Of a stretch of DNA of 14,408 nucleotides, positions 1 through 9,262 are shown piece by piece; position 1 is the stretch's first letter, and each line of letters begins with the position of its first letter. Below the pieces are notes generated by a model. It searched no databases and was not told where the DNA came from. It saw only the letters and a list, made by a program, of their open reading frames with translations. Both the position numbers and the translations under genes were made by a program. Origin of the DNA: Salpingoeca rosetta (taxonomy: Eukaryota; Opisthokonta; Choanoflagellata; Craspedida; Salpingoecidae); assembly GCF_000188695.1 (NCBI RefSeq), contig NW_004754932.1:1625969-1640376 (forward strand), written 5' to 3'.

Positions 1-44
1 ACACACAACACACACACACACACACACACAACAACAACACACGA

Positions 45-90
<46 letters not shown>

Positions 91-127
91 CACACAGACA
101 AACGGACAGGCCGACATGTGACGGCAC
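1..127. repeat. (CA)n microsatellite inside R-SNARE gene intron
   Basis: The first 96 bases are an almost pure (CA)n tract with a few AAC interruptions. Read on the minus strand it is (GT)n and lies about 30 bases downstream of the splice donor (GT at 127-126) of the R-SNARE exon at 128-206. It is therefore most likely intronic sequence of that gene, with the following exon beyond the left edge. No coding signal is visible on either strand. Confidence 0.85.
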
Positions 128-604
128 CTGTTCTGTCCTCGAGGTCTGTCAGCTTTGCATCACGTTCCAACACCTTCTCCATGTTTGTGCGCATGATCCC
201 AACGACCTGCACAGAGAGTGCGACAGTGTGCGTGCATGCAGCGGATGAGGGTGCAGGGACACGTGAGCGCAAGTACGAGAAGTAGAAGGAAGATGAAATG
301 GAAGAGCAGGAGGAGGAGAAGTAGAAGCAGCAGAACGAGGGCCACGAAGGAGAAGGGGGATGAGGCGAATACGAAGAAGGCATAGGTGAAGTCGTGCGCG
401 AACAAGAACAAGAACAAGAACAAGAACAAGAACAACAAGAACAACAAGAACAACAAGAACAACAAGAACAACAAGAACAACAACAAGAACAACAAGAACA
501 ACAAGAACAACAAGAACAACAAGAACAACAAGAACAACAGCAACACCTCATCGACTTGGCGCTGGGTGTCCGCCAGCTGATAGTCGCTGCGTGCTTCCTC
601 CGCC
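128..604 (-). CDS. VAMP/synaptobrevin-type R-SNARE, partial (3' end off window)
   Basis: R-SNAREs on vesicles pair with Q-SNAREs on target membranes to drive fusion. Two minus-strand exons splice into a clear R-SNARE core. Exon 604-547 follows a CTGTCTGCAG acceptor and encodes AEEARSDYQLADTQRQVDE. Exon 206-128 follows a CTCTGTGCAG acceptor and encodes VVGIMRTNMEKVLERD, then AKLTDLEDRT. The joined text TQRQVDEV-VGIMR...KVLERD...L..LEDR is the synaptobrevin signature, and the Arg in IMR matches the conserved zero-layer arginine. The intron at 546-207 (donor GTGTTG) is phase 0. The last donor, at 127, is phase 1. The rest of the SNARE motif and the C-terminal membrane anchor must lie left of position 1. 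The exon at 604 starts in phase 2, so another exon lies upstream. A tiny exon, ATGAG at 795-791 in a strong CCACC context followed by GTCGGC, fits the phase, but this start is uncertain. Neighbour: divergent from the EF-hand gene. Confidence 0.88.
400..546. repeat. (AACAAG)n / (AACAACAAG)n minisatellite in R-SNARE intron
   Basis: Plus-strand hexamers AACAAG give way to 9-base units AACAACAAG, running up to the R-SNARE exon boundary at 547. On the coding (minus) strand this is a U-rich TTGTTC/TTGTTGTTC tract that begins directly after the GTGTTG donor. The repeat has no stop codons in several frames and so makes artificial QEQEQ, NKNK or LLFL open frames, none of which looks like a protein. 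Confidence 0.9.
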
Positions 605-729
605 CTGCAGACAGAGAGCAGATGAGGCATGACATGAGAAGGGAAAACACAAGCAGCTGCGATGACCAAACGATGATCAAAGGACGGATCAACCACAACC
701 AACGACAATCCAACGAGGATACAAGGATA

Positions 730-730
<1 letters not shown>

Positions 731-767
<37 letters not shown>

Positions 768-912
768 ACATAAACATACGCATGGCCGACCTCATGGTGG
801 CACACGCCAACTCGTCAAATCAAACAAGAACCGCAGACAAACAAACAGCACAGCAAACGATATATGGAACGGCGAAATGACAACCAAACACACACACACA
901 CACACACACACA
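731..912. repeat. Two short (CA)n tracts (731-769 and 887-912)
   Basis: Two pure CA dinucleotide runs sit upstream of the R-SNARE exons. The first would lie inside the R-SNARE first intron if translation starts at 795. The second would lie in the 5' flank or in a further intron. Confidence 0.85.
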
Positions 913-1420
913 ATGTTGTGACATGACACGAACATCAGCATCGCCATTGCCACCAGCAGCACCAGCACCAGCAGCACAAGCACTCACATCGTTCTCTCTC
1001 TTGCTTGCTTCTTGTGTGTCGCGTTGCCAGTTGTCGCTGTCGCTGCTGTCGCTGCTGTCGTTTTTCTTGCTTTTTGATTTGTGCTGACTCAGCAATTTCG
1101 TTTGTTGGTGGTGCGCGCACACACATCCCCCCCAATATCGTCGTCGTGCCTGGCACTACCATTGTTGTTGTGCGTGAAAGCGACCGAGAGGAGCATTCGT
1201 TGAAGGACTGCGACAAGCTACCTGTAGCCCTGTCGCTTGCTTGCTTCAGCTTTGCTTCAGCTTTGCCTTGCTAACGGATACGCCACCTCCCCTGTGCCCT
1301 GCCACACATACCATCCCAGACACAGAGCACACTGCCAGAACCAACCACGAGCGGCCACTTGCACGGTCATTCACAGGCACAGCGGCATAAACAACAACAA
1401 CAACAACAGCTGCAGCCATC
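796..1420. promoter_or_regulatory. Divergent intergenic region between R-SNARE and EF-hand genes
   Basis: About 625 bases separate the candidate R-SNARE start (795, minus) from the EF-hand protein start (1421, plus). No convincing exon is visible. The region holds a (CA)n run, CAG/CAC-rich sequence near 950-985, and CTG/TCG-rich sequence near 1010-1070. Because both genes point outward it should contain promoters for both, possibly shared. A minus-strand open stretch starting at 1122 could supply an alternative R-SNARE first exon, but nothing in it is recognisable. No clear TATA element was identified. Confidence 0.5.
1387..1408 (+). promoter_or_regulatory. (CAA)n-rich 5' leader of the EF-hand gene
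   Basis: An AACAACAACAACAACAACAG run ends about 12 bases before the ATG at 1421 (context GCAGCCATC ATG TCG). It most likely lies in the 5' untranslated leader. A similar CAA run precedes the GEP4 start codon elsewhere in the window. CAA-rich leaders are generally unstructured; any effect on translation here is inference. Confidence 0.55.
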
Positions 1421-2493
1421 ATGTCGATGCGTGAGCGTCGCCAGATGCGGCGTGCGTCCGCCATCACCGACGAGGAAGAAGCCACCCCGAGTGACAGCAG
1501 CAACGACAACCATCCCGCGGCGGACGAAGACACCACTGCACCACAAGAACAACAACAACATGCACATCAACAACAACCACAAACGCAAGAACACCACGCA
1601 GATGAACAGGCGGAAGACCGCAGTGACCAGCCCCATATCGTAGCCGCCGACAAGGAAGACGACAACACTGACCAACTTGGTCCTGACGCCGTTCCCCTGG
1701 AGAACCCTCACGCCATCGGCACCAGTGGCTCCATCGACGAGGATGCCTCTCCCGTCACCATGGTCACATTCGAAGCGCCGCCCACAACAGATGACGATGA
1801 CGACGGCGACGACGATGATGGTGGTAAGGACCAGCGGCAGCTGCGTGTGTCGCAGTCGCTTCCGATCGCGTCCTCGGACGGTCACAGTGACAGCGACACA
1901 CACTCCATCGCCAGTGTTGACAGCATCATCCACAGCGCCAGCGACGCAGAGGCCGAACGTAAGCTATCGCAGTAGCGATCGCATTCGCGCTCACATTGTC
2001 GTTGTTTGCTCCCCCCCCGCCTCTCGTGTGACTCTCCTTTGAGGCAAGCCTGTGCAGCCGTGCCCTGTGAAATGCATGGCGTTCGTGTGCTGCTCTTGAG
2101 CACAGTCGCACCTGCCACCATCCGTCACGCAGACCTGCGTCCAATATGTTTGTCTGCGTGTGTGATGCCACACCTCACCTTCGAGTGTCACACATGCACG
2201 TCACATGTTACCCTGTGTCCAATGGCAGTGACGCCGAGTGGCCGCCGCGTGTCCAAAATGCTCCAATCCGCTTGGAAATACCGCAAAGCCCGCACATCGC
2301 AATCACCATGTAAGTCTAGCTGCTTGTGTCTGCGCTTGTGTGTGTGTGTGTGCGTGTGTGTGTGCGTGCGTGCATGAATGTGTGCTTGTGTGTTTGCGTG
2401 TGTGTGTGCTTGTGTGTTTGCGTGTGTGTGTGCTTGTGTGTGTGTGTGTTTGAGTGTGTGCTTGTGTGTTTGTCGTGTGCGTGTGTGTGTGCT

Positions 2494-2524
<31 letters not shown>

Positions 2525-3757
2525 CGTGTGTGTGTGTGTGCAAGATTTGCTGTTGTTTGCACTTCAAGTCATCCCTCATCCTGGTTGCAACCCTTGGTTC
2601 TGTTCCCATCATCACGACGCTGACGATACCACAGTTGAGCAGAAGGTTGCGCGCCACGCGCTGGAGAAGGCGACCAAGGCCTTTAAACTCAACCGCACCG
2701 TTGACGGTCCGTCATTCGTCATCGTTTGCCCTGACACTGCCCATACACCTTGCACGTTCCCACAGCTGGATACACAGTCGACAGAGGGACAGGCAGAGGG
2801 ACAGGCGGACAGATACAAACGCACACAAGCACACAAGCACACATACGCACGCACACACACACACACACACACCACACCACACTAGCACAAGCATATACAC
2901 ACACGCGGGCACATACGCACACAAGCATACACACCCTGTTGTCTGACTATTTCTCTCAACCACTCACCACCCCCCCCCCCATCTTGCGCAGATCTGACAC
3001 CTGAGTCTGTGTCGCGCAAGTGGAACGACCAAGTCAACAGCCTGCTCGCCAATGAGAAGCTGACTGTGCGCACGTTTTTCCAGCGCTTTGATCGCGACGG
3101 GGACGGCCTCCTCACAAGTCAGTCGCACACGTCTGCTTCTGACGGGCTCTGTGTGTGTCTGTGCGTGTGTGTGTGTGTATGTATGTATGTGTGTGTGTGT
3201 GTCTGTGTGTGCGGAAATGCACTTACGGTGCGTCACATGTCATCATGTCAACACTGCTCCTCACCCCTACCTTTACCTTGCCCCTACCTTGCCCCTACTT
3301 CGCCTGTCATCCCTCCCGCAGCGAAAGAAGTCATGCGCGCCATCAAGGACTCAAAACACATCCACATGACAACAGACGAGATCAAGGTCAGCCATCCATA
3401 CATGTGTGTTTGTGTGTGTGTGTACGTGTGTCGGATTGTGTTTTGCGCTGTCCCCCCTCCTCGCAAACGAGTGTGCAGGTTCGTTTGCGCCAACTGGGTT
3501 TCATTGCATGTCGTGTACAACTGACCGATGTGTACCGTTCTGTGCACGCTGCAATCTCTGCCTCACAGCTGCTGGTGAAGACGTGGGACAACGACAACAG
3601 CGGCACTGTCGACTACAAGGTTGGTCCTCTCCGCCAACACGGTTCACGCCTGCAAAGACGAGCGATGTTGCTGGCAGTTGCCTGTCCCCCTTCTCTGTCT
3701 CTCCCTTTCTCTGTTTTTCCCTTTCTCTCTGTCTCTCCCTTTCTCTGTTTTTCCCTT

Positions 3758-3793
<36 letters not shown>

Positions 3794-6700
3794 TCACACA
3801 CACACTCACACACACACACACTCACACACACACTCACACACACACACACTCACACACACACACACTCACACACACACATACTCACACACACACACACTCA
3901 CACACACACACACTCACACACACGCACACACACACACACACTCACACACACACTCACACACACGCACACACACACGTGTACACACCGCGCATGCCAGGAG
4001 TTTACGGCTGGCCTGAAGTACGAGTACCGGAAGATGAAGCCGAATCAGGTCCGCCGCCTCAAGCGCGGCGCCACCCTCCCAAACAACCCATCGTACGCCC
4101 CGCAGGTGAGGAGCAATGGGGTGCATCATGTACAGGGTTTTTGTGTGCGTCCGTTTGTGCGCGTTGTTGCTCACATGATCACATCACCACACGATCATCA
4201 CCACACATGTTCACACCTTCACACATACTTTCACACACGTCTGTTCACACATTCACACGTCTGCACACACATTGACACAAAATTTCACACATCTCCCTCC
4301 ACCACATGTTCACACACACACTTCACCACAACACACCCCGCCCGCTTTTACATTCCCACTGTCACCACATCACAGAGCATCCCCCAGGGCCCGTTCCCGC
4401 GGTCCCCGACGCGCAGCGCTACGCCATCGCGCCCGTCATCAGCGCAGTCTGCAACCGGCAAACGCCCGGCGCTGGGCAGACAGGCAACCGTGGCTACCGT
4501 GCCATCATCATCCTCCCCCTCATCGTCATCATCACCATCATCGTCCTCAGCAGCAGCATCGTCAGCAGGCGGCAACAGGAAGAAAGGCGCGGGTGCGCGG
4601 CCAGGAAATTCGCTCACCTCGCCCACCGTTGCCTGGCTCGCGAAGCACAAGCGCAACAAGAAGAAAAAGGAGGAGATGGAGGAGAAGCAGCAGCGTGCTC
4701 GCCGTAGCCGTGGTCGTGGTCGTGGTGGTCGTGGTCGTGATCGTGGTGGTCGTGGTCGTGGTCGTGGTGATCGTGGTGGTCGTGGTAACAAGGCCTCGCT
4801 TGCAACACCGCCAGCGAAGACGACCACGGGCGGGAAGGGGAAGAGCAAGGCAGCGCGCACAAACAAGACAGGCGACACAGCCAAGCAGCAGCAGCAGCAG
4901 CTGCAGCAGCAGCAGCAGCAGGGGAAACAAGAGGAGTCGACGGTGAGCAAGAAGACGCGCCGAGCAGCGCCAGCAGTGCAGCAGAAGAAGAGTAAGATGC
5001 AACAGGAAAGGAAAGGCAACGTGAACAACGGGGGAGAGGAAGAGGATGAGGGGCAGAAGTCGCGTGGGGATGAGACGCAAGCGCCGATGACAGAGGAGCG
5101 GCGTGTTGTGATGCTCGAACCGGATGTGGTTGTTGAGGAGAAGGACGTGGTGATTGATGTCGACATTGACACGGCTGTGCCCGTTCAACGGAAGCGCGAT
5201 GAGCCCGGTGCCACTGATGGCGGCGATATTGACAACATGCAAGAGGGAGACGATGAAGAAGAGGGTGTGACAGCACAACCAACGGCCGCAGCGGAAGAAG
5301 TGGAAGAAGGTTTGTTCTCTGCTGTTGCTCTTCGTCATCTCATCTTCGTCACCTCATCTTGTACACGTGCGCACAAACATACAGAGAGGCAGACCGTCGT
5401 ACACACACAAACACACATACACACATACACACACAGAGACGCACATACACACACAAACACACATACACACACACACGCACAAACAAACACACACACAGAC
5501 GCACAAACAAACACACACACACACACACAAACAAACACACATATACACACACATGCGACTCACGCCCACAACTGCACCTGCACCTGCAACAACTGCGCAG
5601 TAGTGGTGAAGCCGCCGCCCATCGTGGAGACGAAGTACAACGTGCGCTTCAACCTCAACCTCGACATCTCTGCGCTTGTGGAGGAGCTGGTCACGGAGGT
5701 GGTGGAGGAGATGAAGGTCGATGCCGACGCTGATGCTGCCACAACCCCAGCGACAACAACACCAAGGATTGTCGACGAGGCCCATGATGGCAACGACGAT
5801 GATAGCCATGATAACAATGATGACAGCCATGGTGATGGTGCGGAAGTTGCGGCGCTGTTGGCAGCGGTGGAGGGCGATGTGATCCTCGAACCCGCGCCCG
5901 CTGTTGGCGCTGTGGAGGAAACGCAGGTGATGGTCCCTGGTGACGTTGATGATGATGACGGTGCTGACGGTGCTGATGAGAATGGTTTGCAACCAGCCAT
6001 GCCTGCTGATGATGAAGCCGATGTCCTGGACGTTGAAATGCACGACGATGTGGCGGCGGAGACAGCCTATCACGACGACAGCACACCAGCAGCGGCCGCG
6101 GCTGTACACGACAACGACAACGACCACAACCACAACACCAACACCAGCGCCAACACCGACAGCGATGGTAATGATGCCAACGGCACAGCACACACGCCGT
6201 CATCGCGCCCGCAGTCTCGCACGGGGTGGCAGGACCTGTCCATGTCGATACACGACGATGCGTGGGAGGTTGAGCTTGCCAACTCGCTCATCAAGAAACA
6301 GGAGGCCGCAGCCGCCATGCGCGCAGCGCAACGCGAGCGGCTGTTGTTGGCGCAGCTGGATGAGGAGGAGGAGCTGAGACGCGCACAGCTGCGCAACAAC
6401 GATGATGGCGATGAGACCGATGGTGATGGTGGCTCTGAGGATGGCCTGACACTGGCGGACGAGCTCGTGTTTGTGGACTTTGCATCCACCATGCCTGTGG
6501 AAGCGCCATCCAGTGCACCGGAGTCTCCAGCCGTTTCGCGTCCGCTTTCCATGCATGCAAGCACGCAAGAGGAGCAAGAGGAGCAGCAACATGGTGGGGG
6601 CGACCACGCTGCAGCGGTCGGCAAATCACCGCTGGCTGGAGATGGCGATGGCGATGAGCACAAGGACGACGAACACGATGGTGTTGATGATACGGTCAGC

Positions 6701-8386
6701 GCGGCTTCATCTGCCGCCGCTGCTGATGACGACAACGACTGTGATGGTGGTGATGGCGATGTCGATGGTGGTGACGATGATGATAGTCTCGCTGCCACTG
6801 CTGCCACTGCTGCCACTGCTGCCACTGCTCCTGAGGGCGATAATGGTGACGACCACCCTCAGCAGCAGCATCAGCCCCAACTCCAATCGCAGGAGAACGA
6901 GGAGGAAGAAGAGGCTCAGGCGAGCGTCGCAGTTGTCGAAGGCCACGCTGAAGGTGTGGACGTGCAGCCGACGGCGACGGGTGCCGGCGCGTCCATCTAC
7001 CCGGAACACGACGGCAACGACAGCAGCGTTGCCAGCAACGGCGCAGCTGATGCAGTTGTGGTTGAGAGCGAGGGCGCGTGTGTGAGTCCACGGCGGGTAG
7101 CGCCGCTTCTCGCTGCTGACGGCGACACCGTGTCGCCCGCCCGTGCTACCGACGAGAAGAACGAGACAACAGACTCAAGCGTGTTTGAAGTTGAGAGCGC
7201 ACCCGTCGCCGTGACCACGCCCACAAGCAGAAGTGGCGATGGTGTCTCCTCTCTCGCACCCGCATCATCCCTGGCTGCACCGTCCATTGCGGCTGCCACC
7301 GGCACGACGGCAGCACAGCGCGTTGTTGTGGCGTCGCCTGTTGTTGCCGACACACCGGACCACGCGAGCGACGACGGTGATAGTGGCGACGGGCATGTCA
7401 TCGTTGACAGGAGCGCGCAACCAGACGTGCCCGCAATGGAGAGTGATGATGATGATGATGATGATGATGCTGACGCTGCTGGTGATGTCTTTGTTGATAG
7501 CACGGGCGACGACGGCGTGGTAGCCGAGACACGGCCTACCGCAGTGCCGGTCGCAGCGGCTGCTGCCCGCTCGTTCAACACCACGCAGCCCAAGCGCACA
7601 CCCATGCGCGATGCCAGCGATGCAGTGCTGAAGCCGTCTCCTCGCCACCACAACAGCAGCTGCGTGGAGGCTGTCCAAGACGACGATGTGACTGCACCAT
7701 CAGTACGAACACCAGCACCAGCACCAGCACCAACAACAACAACAACTGCGGCGGCGGCGGCAAGGCGACCGCGATTCGCGCGCGCAGTGATTCGCGATCC
7801 CGTGAACAACAGCCGCATCGCCAGCGCCGCCGCACAGCAGCAGCCACAGCAGCAGCAGCCACAGCAGCAGCGGTCAGCACAGGCCGTGAAGAAGACACCG
7901 CAGGTGCTGGTGTCGCGTGATGAGTGGGCACAGGACATCTTGGGCCTATCACCAGAGAGACATCATGACACCAGAGCACACGAGCCAGTGCAGCACGCCC
8001 GTGCCGCCCCCATCAGCAATAACGCAAATAGCAACCATAACGGTGACTATGACTATTATGGCACAGGAGCCGACACTCTGTCGTTGAGGCCTCGTGGCGC
8101 ACCCGCGTTTGTGCCTCATGCGGCGGCGATTTCGCCGCTGAGCTCGTCCGTGCCTGCAGGCAACAACTGGACCATCAACACGACTGGCAACAGCAGTGCT
8201 GTGGGCGGCAGCTTCGACGGGAGCAGGAGCCGGTGGATGTCGTGGGGCGGACCGCGCCAGCCCATCGCAGGCCAGCACGAACCGCTGTATGAGAACGACA
8301 CACTCTCGTCGTCGTCGTCGTATGTGGTGCAGTCACTGGCGTCGCAGTGGCTCCCGTATTCTCCCAACACATCGCACGCTGGCATT

Positions 8387-8417
<31 letters not shown>

Positions 8418-9262
8418 CATCCGCTCTCTCGCATCCACGTGCAAACACACACACGCACGTGACGGGCCGAGCGCGCGGCCCGCATGCGCACGTTGCGCGT
8501 CAGCGATCAGCACCGGCACACCTCCACCCACGACACACGCACGTGCCAGGCACTACTGCAACGGCCTCTGTACCAGCACCAGCACCCGCACCTGCTGTTG
8601 GTCAACATCACGTAGCGCCCATGGCTGTGTTGCAGCACTCTGCGTCGCAGCCGCACATACAACCGCACGTGTCGTTCCAAGCCCCGCACGAGACAACAGC
8701 AAGCGTGAGCTACATCGCGCCAGGCCCCCACGACGGTGTGCCCAAGTACCACTATCGTAAGGCGCAGTGGATTGTGCCGCCGCAGCAGCAGCCGCACCCG
8801 TCCCTGCTTGGGCCACCACCAGCGCTGCAAGCTTCAACACTGCCAGCCCATGCTGGTGCTGGTGTTGGTGTCGGTGTTGGTGGTGGTGGTGCTCATCAGG
8901 CCCACCCGCAGCAGTTCCTGTCTGCCGCCGGACGACAACAGCATCACACAACACGCGCTCGGCAGCATGCACCGGCTGTTGACACACGCGCACAGCACCA
9001 GCAACAACAGCAGCAACATCGCCACCACCATCACCCATCACAGCCACAGGCCCAGCTGCAGCAGCCTGCAAAGCCAAAAGCGACGGCTGCCTCGCTGCTT
9101 GTGTCTGAACCTGTGGAGTACCACGCAACGCTGCCGCTGTCACCATCAAGCATCGCTCGCCCGAGAGCGAAGCGGCCACAGCCGCAGGCAGCAGCAGGGG
9201 CACGCGGGGCAAGTGACGATGACCAACAAGGCGGGAAGAAGCCAATCGCGTTGCTGTTTTGA
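1421..9262 (+). CDS. Large EF-hand protein with RGG, poly-Q and acidic disordered tail (9 exons, ~1908 aa)
   Basis: Exons reconstructed from splice sites and phase: 1421-1958, 2229-2309, 2635-2706, 2992-3117, 3322-3386, 3479-3619, 3998-4105, 4376-5309, 5601-9262; total 5727 nt ending in TGA. Two canonical calcium-binding loops are completed across junctions: DRDGDGLLTTKE (residues 264-275, exons 4/5) and DNDNSGTVDYKE (331-342, exons 6/7). A degenerate EF-hand may lie between them. After exon 7 the chain turns low-complexity: Ser-rich (about 420-440), basic RG/RGG repeats (about 486-516), poly-Gln (about 548-561), a folded-looking patch FNLNLDISALVEELVTEVVE (about 705-725), long Asp/Glu/Ala stretches, a probable helix/coiled coil (about 905-955, ELANSLIKKQEAAAAMRAAQ), Asp8 (about 1304), poly-Gln (about 1619) and a Pro/His/Gln-rich C-terminus. 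No family beyond EF-hand is recognised. A calcium sensor that also binds RNA or scaffolds other proteins is only a guess. The start is the first ATG after the CAA leader. Confidence 0.85.
2325..2545. repeat. (GT)n-rich tract in EF-hand gene intron 2
   Basis: Imperfect GT repeats, with TGCTTGTGTGTTTGCGTGTG-type higher-order units repeated around 2380-2440, start about 15 bases after the GTAAGT donor at 2310. They run to about 90 bases before the acceptor at 2634. The tract is intronic: flanking exons 2 and 3 are in matching phase 1. Confidence 0.85.
2817..2938. repeat. (CA)n-rich tract in EF-hand gene intron 3
   Basis: Imperfect CA repeats with ACACAAGC and ACATACGC variants sit in the intron between exon 3 (ends 2706) and exon 4 (starts 2992). 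A (C)10 run and ATCTTGCGCAG acceptor follow. The tract is complementary to the (GT)n of intron 2 on the same transcript. Confidence 0.85.
3148..3212. repeat. (GT)n tract in EF-hand gene intron 4
   Basis: GT repeats interrupted by TATGTATG lie in the 204-base intron 3118-3321. This intron splits the Thr codon at position 10 of the first EF-hand loop. A smaller GT run (about 3404-3428) sits in intron 5. Confidence 0.85.
3690..3976. repeat. CT-rich tract then (CA)n with CACTCACA variants, EF-hand gene intron 6
   Basis: Repeated CCCTTTCTCTGT units (about 3690-3765) lead into a long run of CA dinucleotides broken at intervals by CTCA. The whole lies in the intron 3620-3997, between the Lys and Glu that end the second EF-hand loop. 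Several spaced CACTCACACACACA units suggest expansion of a 10-20 base higher-order unit. Confidence 0.85.
4185..4345. repeat. Degenerate TCACAC(A/C) repeats in EF-hand gene intron 7
   Basis: Irregular TTCACACA/CATGTTCACA units, unlike the pure dinucleotide runs elsewhere, fill most of the 270-base intron 4106-4375 (donor GTGAGG, acceptor CACATCACAG). They look like a decayed CA tract. Confidence 0.6.
4701..4790 (+). repeat. Coding (CGTGGT)n minisatellite encoding RG/RGG repeats
   Basis: Tandem hexamers CGTGGT with CGTGAT variants encode about 30 residues of RGRGGRGRDRGG-type sequence in exon 8. RG/RGG boxes commonly bind RNA and are methylated on arginine; neither is shown here. The near-perfect DNA repetition points to recent expansion or slippage within a coding exon. 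Confidence 0.85.
5397..5555. repeat. (CA)n-rich tract in EF-hand gene intron 8
   Basis: CA dinucleotides with ACAAACAAAC and ACAGACGCAC variants fill the 291-base intron 5310-5600 (donor GTTTGT, acceptor AACTGCGCAG). Exon phases on both sides match (phase 1). The conceptual translation is only His/Thr repeats, unlike the flanking acidic and KPPPIVETKYNV sequences. Confidence 0.85.

Noticed and set aside
1..96. Possible telomeric or subtelomeric repeat at the window edge
   Set aside because: The unit is plain CA, not a telomeric G-rich unit, and identical tracts occur in many introns of the window.
160..810. Minus-strand frame with long Leu/Phe repeats resembling membrane segments
   Set aside because: The Leu/Phe text is a translated AACAAG minisatellite. 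Only the short pieces flanking it (the R-SNARE exons) look like protein.
386..921. Plus-strand Asn/Lys and Gln/Glu repeat proteins
   Set aside because: They are translations of the same intronic repeat, followed by CA-repeat His/Thr text, with no independent coding signal, and they overlap the R-SNARE exons on the other strand.
1367..1933. Minus-strand 188-codon frame opposite exon 1 of the EF-hand gene
   Set aside because: It is antisense to a well-supported exon. Its Val/Cys-rich composition is what reverse-complemented acidic CAC/GAC codons produce.
3776..3976. Regularly spaced CTCACACACACA units that might suggest a CRISPR-like array
   Set aside because: There are no distinct repeats with unique spacers, only a variant CA microsatellite inside a eukaryotic intron.
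6997..7938. Minus-strand 313-codon Ser/Ala-rich frame
   Set aside because: It is a shadow of GC-rich, Asp/Ala-rich exon 9. No splice sites, motifs or start context support it.
3155..9262. A single uninterrupted 2035-codon plus-strand reading frame
   Set aside because: Its first half translates GT/CA repeats and splice-site sequence. Splicing at good GT-AG sites restores both EF-hand loops and joins it to exons 1-5, so it is a chance read-through of 3n introns, not a gene model.
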